From: Alteromonas sp047556435
GTDB lineage: Bacteria; Pseudomonadota; Gammaproteobacteria; Enterobacterales; Alteromonadaceae
Assembly: GCF_047556435.1 (NCBI RefSeq)
Contig: NZ_CP180210.1
Coordinates: forward strand, 2,914,001-2,978,000
DNA: 64,000 bases
Reading direction: 5' to 3'
A program made the translations under genes and the position numbers. Of the stretch, positions 62,920-64,000 are shown piece after piece. The stretch's first letter is position 1, and the number at the start of each line of letters is the position of its first letter. Under the pieces are notes generated by a model. It saw nothing but the letters and a program-made list of their open reading frames with translations, was not told where the DNA came from and made no database searches.

Positions 62920-63942
62920 TTATTCCTGCGTGGGAAGCGAGAGCCTGGCGGTACGACCATTTTGATAAGAAGACATGTCGACCGGCTCACCATCAACGGT
63001 TATGGTTACATTATCCGGTGCACCGAGCGTAACTTCAACCGGCGGCACGCCTTGAATCGACATTACCCGCCCGGCCTGCTTGACGCCATAGGCGATAGCC
63101 TCACCCGTGGCATCTTCAATGTTTACCCAGCAATCTTCACCAAAAGTAAATACCATATTAATAGGTGTGGCGTCGGCTGATGGGGAACTGGCTTCTCTGG
63201 TCGACTCGTCTGCAGCGGGCTGACGCTCATCAACGTCCACCGACGCGGTTACCGCATCGTCTCCGTCTTGTGTTGTCGCCGACTCATCGGCATCAGGCCT
63301 GGTCTCAACGCTTTCATCTTCAGCCAGCTCATCAGCTTCAACAACCGCAGTCTGGCTGGTATTCACGGCACCAGCTCCACCAAGTGGCTCAACACCCCCC
63401 AGGCCGTTTTCACTTACGGCACTTTCACCACCCAAGGGAGGGATATCCTCATCTTCATACACATCGGCGGTATTTTCACTTTGCACCACCGGCTCCTGAG
63501 TCAGCGGTTCATCAACTGATTGTTGATACCACCACGCAACAACCCCCCCTATAAGAAGCAGTGCGATAATCCAGGTAACCATCATCCAGCGATCATCGTG
63601 TGCCTGTTTAGCGACACGTCGAGAAAAGCTTTGCAGCTTTGCAGATGATTTAGGCGTGTTGTGACACCGTTCGAACTCTTCCACGACTCGCTGGGAATCT
63701 AAGCCCAACTGCTTGGCATAGTTACGCACGTAGCCTTTGGTAAATGTCACTGACATGCGGTCATCAAGACGATCATGTTCGATATCGTCAATCTGCGACG
63801 CCTTTAAAAATAACTTACTGGCAATATCCTGCTGACTCAGTCCCTGCGCTTCGCGCCCTTCACGCAATAATTTTCCGGGACTTGCCTTAGGCGCGTCATT
63901 GGTTTCCTGCACATCTGTATTTTGTTCTTGTTCTGACACCAT
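62920..63942 (-). CDS. rodZ: Cytoskeletal protein RodZ
   Basis: RodZ links MreB to the elongasome and sets rod shape. ATG at 63942 (340 aa) has AGGAGGAAG upstream, and the frame also opens at a TTG 42 nt earlier that overlaps the preceding gene. The N-terminal helix-turn-helix (GKLLREGREAQGLSQQDIASKL, about 22-95) binds MreB; one membrane helix (about 119-140, WMMVTWIIALLLIGGVVAWW) follows. A long acidic, low-complexity periplasmic linker precedes the DUF4115 tail (FTFGEDCWVNIEDATGEAI). It is immediately upstream of ispG. Confidence 0.93.
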   Translation of the reverse strand: MVSEQEQNTDVQETNDAPKASPGKLLREGREAQGLSQQDIASKLFLKASQIDDIEHDRLDDRMSVTFTKGYVRNYAKQLGLDSQRVVEEFERCHNTPKSSAKLQSFSRRVAKQAHDDRWMMVTWIIALLLIGGVVAWWYQQSVDEPLTQEPVVQSENTADVYEDEDIPPLGGESAVSENGLGGVEPLGGAGAVNTSQTAVVEADELAEDESVETRPDADESATTQDGDDAVTASVDVDERQPAADESTREASSPSADATPINMVFTFGEDCWVNIEDATGEAIAYGVKQAGRVMSIQGVPPVEVTLGAPDNVTITVDGEPVDMSSYQNGRTARLSLPTQE

Positions 63943-63947
63943 CAGAC

Positions 63948-64000
63948 TTATTCTTCCTCCTGCTGCTCTGGTGGGATTAACCAAAGCTTCATTCTGGCAA
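63948..64000 (-). CDS. C-terminal end of an upstream gene (partial, possibly pilF/pilW-type)
   Basis: The last 17 codons of a frame enter from the right edge and end at TAA 63950-63948, 5 nt before rodZ; the visible part reads ARMKLWLIPPEQQEEE. In related genomes the gene before rodZ is the type IV pilus stability lipoprotein PilF. That identity is inferred from gene order only. Confidence 0.4.
   Translation of the reverse strand, partial: ARMKLWLIPPEQQEEE

Overview
The window reads as a chromosomal segment of a marine-type gammaproteobacterium, most likely an Alteromonadales/Alteromonadaceae member. This is inferred from conserved gene neighbourhoods (minor pilins-ispH-fkpB-lspA-ileS-ribF-murJ-rpsT; tig-clpP-clpX-lon-hupB-ppiD; rodZ-ispG-hisS-yfgM-bamB-der; guaB-guaA beside xseA), mid-range G+C and protein-level resemblance. 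No phage, insertion sequence or CRISPR array is visible, and nearly all of it looks like vertically inherited core genome with a few accessory insertions.

Layout. 1-9475: type IV pilus minor pilins. A leftward block runs fimT, pilW-like, pilX-like, a 684-aa prepilin, pilV, pilW, pilX and pilY1 (cut by the window edge), with pilE divergent. 9634-17596: leftward isoprenoid, lipoprotein, translation, flavin and murein-precursor genes (ispH, fkpB, lspA, ileS, ribF, murJ) plus a CBS-domain protein. 17735-20994: rightward rpsT, then a metallophosphoesterase of the PlcP/LpxH type and a two-domain acyltransferase of the OlsF type. Each of the last two is preceded by 11-bp-periodic TCA repeats that look like PhoB boxes. 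21211-32414: leftward dapE, a small secreted protein, ppiD, hupB, lon, clpX, clpP and tig, with one rightward 56-aa membrane protein. 33111-33665: five leftward tRNA genes under a stringent-type promoter.

34051-35456: folD and a DUF1415 gene. 35649-40150: a leftward four-gene ABC exporter of Gld type. 40719-45257: rightward trmO, proS, a metallo-beta-lactamase-fold hydrolase and pldA. 45270-50356: leftward histone-deacetylase-like protein, chemoreceptor, quinone-oxidoreductase-like protein and a secreted protein with a PEP-CTERM-like tail behind a candidate sigma-54 promoter. 50701-53819: leftward guaB-guaA. 53921-56640: rightward xseA, two tiny overlapping ORFs and a lipoprotein. 56899-64000: leftward rodZ, ispG, hisS, yfgM, bamB, der, with the last 17 codons of another gene at the right edge.

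The most interesting system is the plcP-like/olsF-like pair with two Pho-box-like arrays. It fits a phosphate-starvation membrane-remodelling module: phospholipids are degraded and phosphorus-free ornithine lipids made. Next come the candidate sigma-54 promoter with a one-turn direct repeat upstream of the PEP-CTERM-like gene, the duplicated minor-pilin set with an oversized Cys/His-rich prepilin, and a PilY1 whose von Willebrand domain appears to be interrupted by a duplicated domain.
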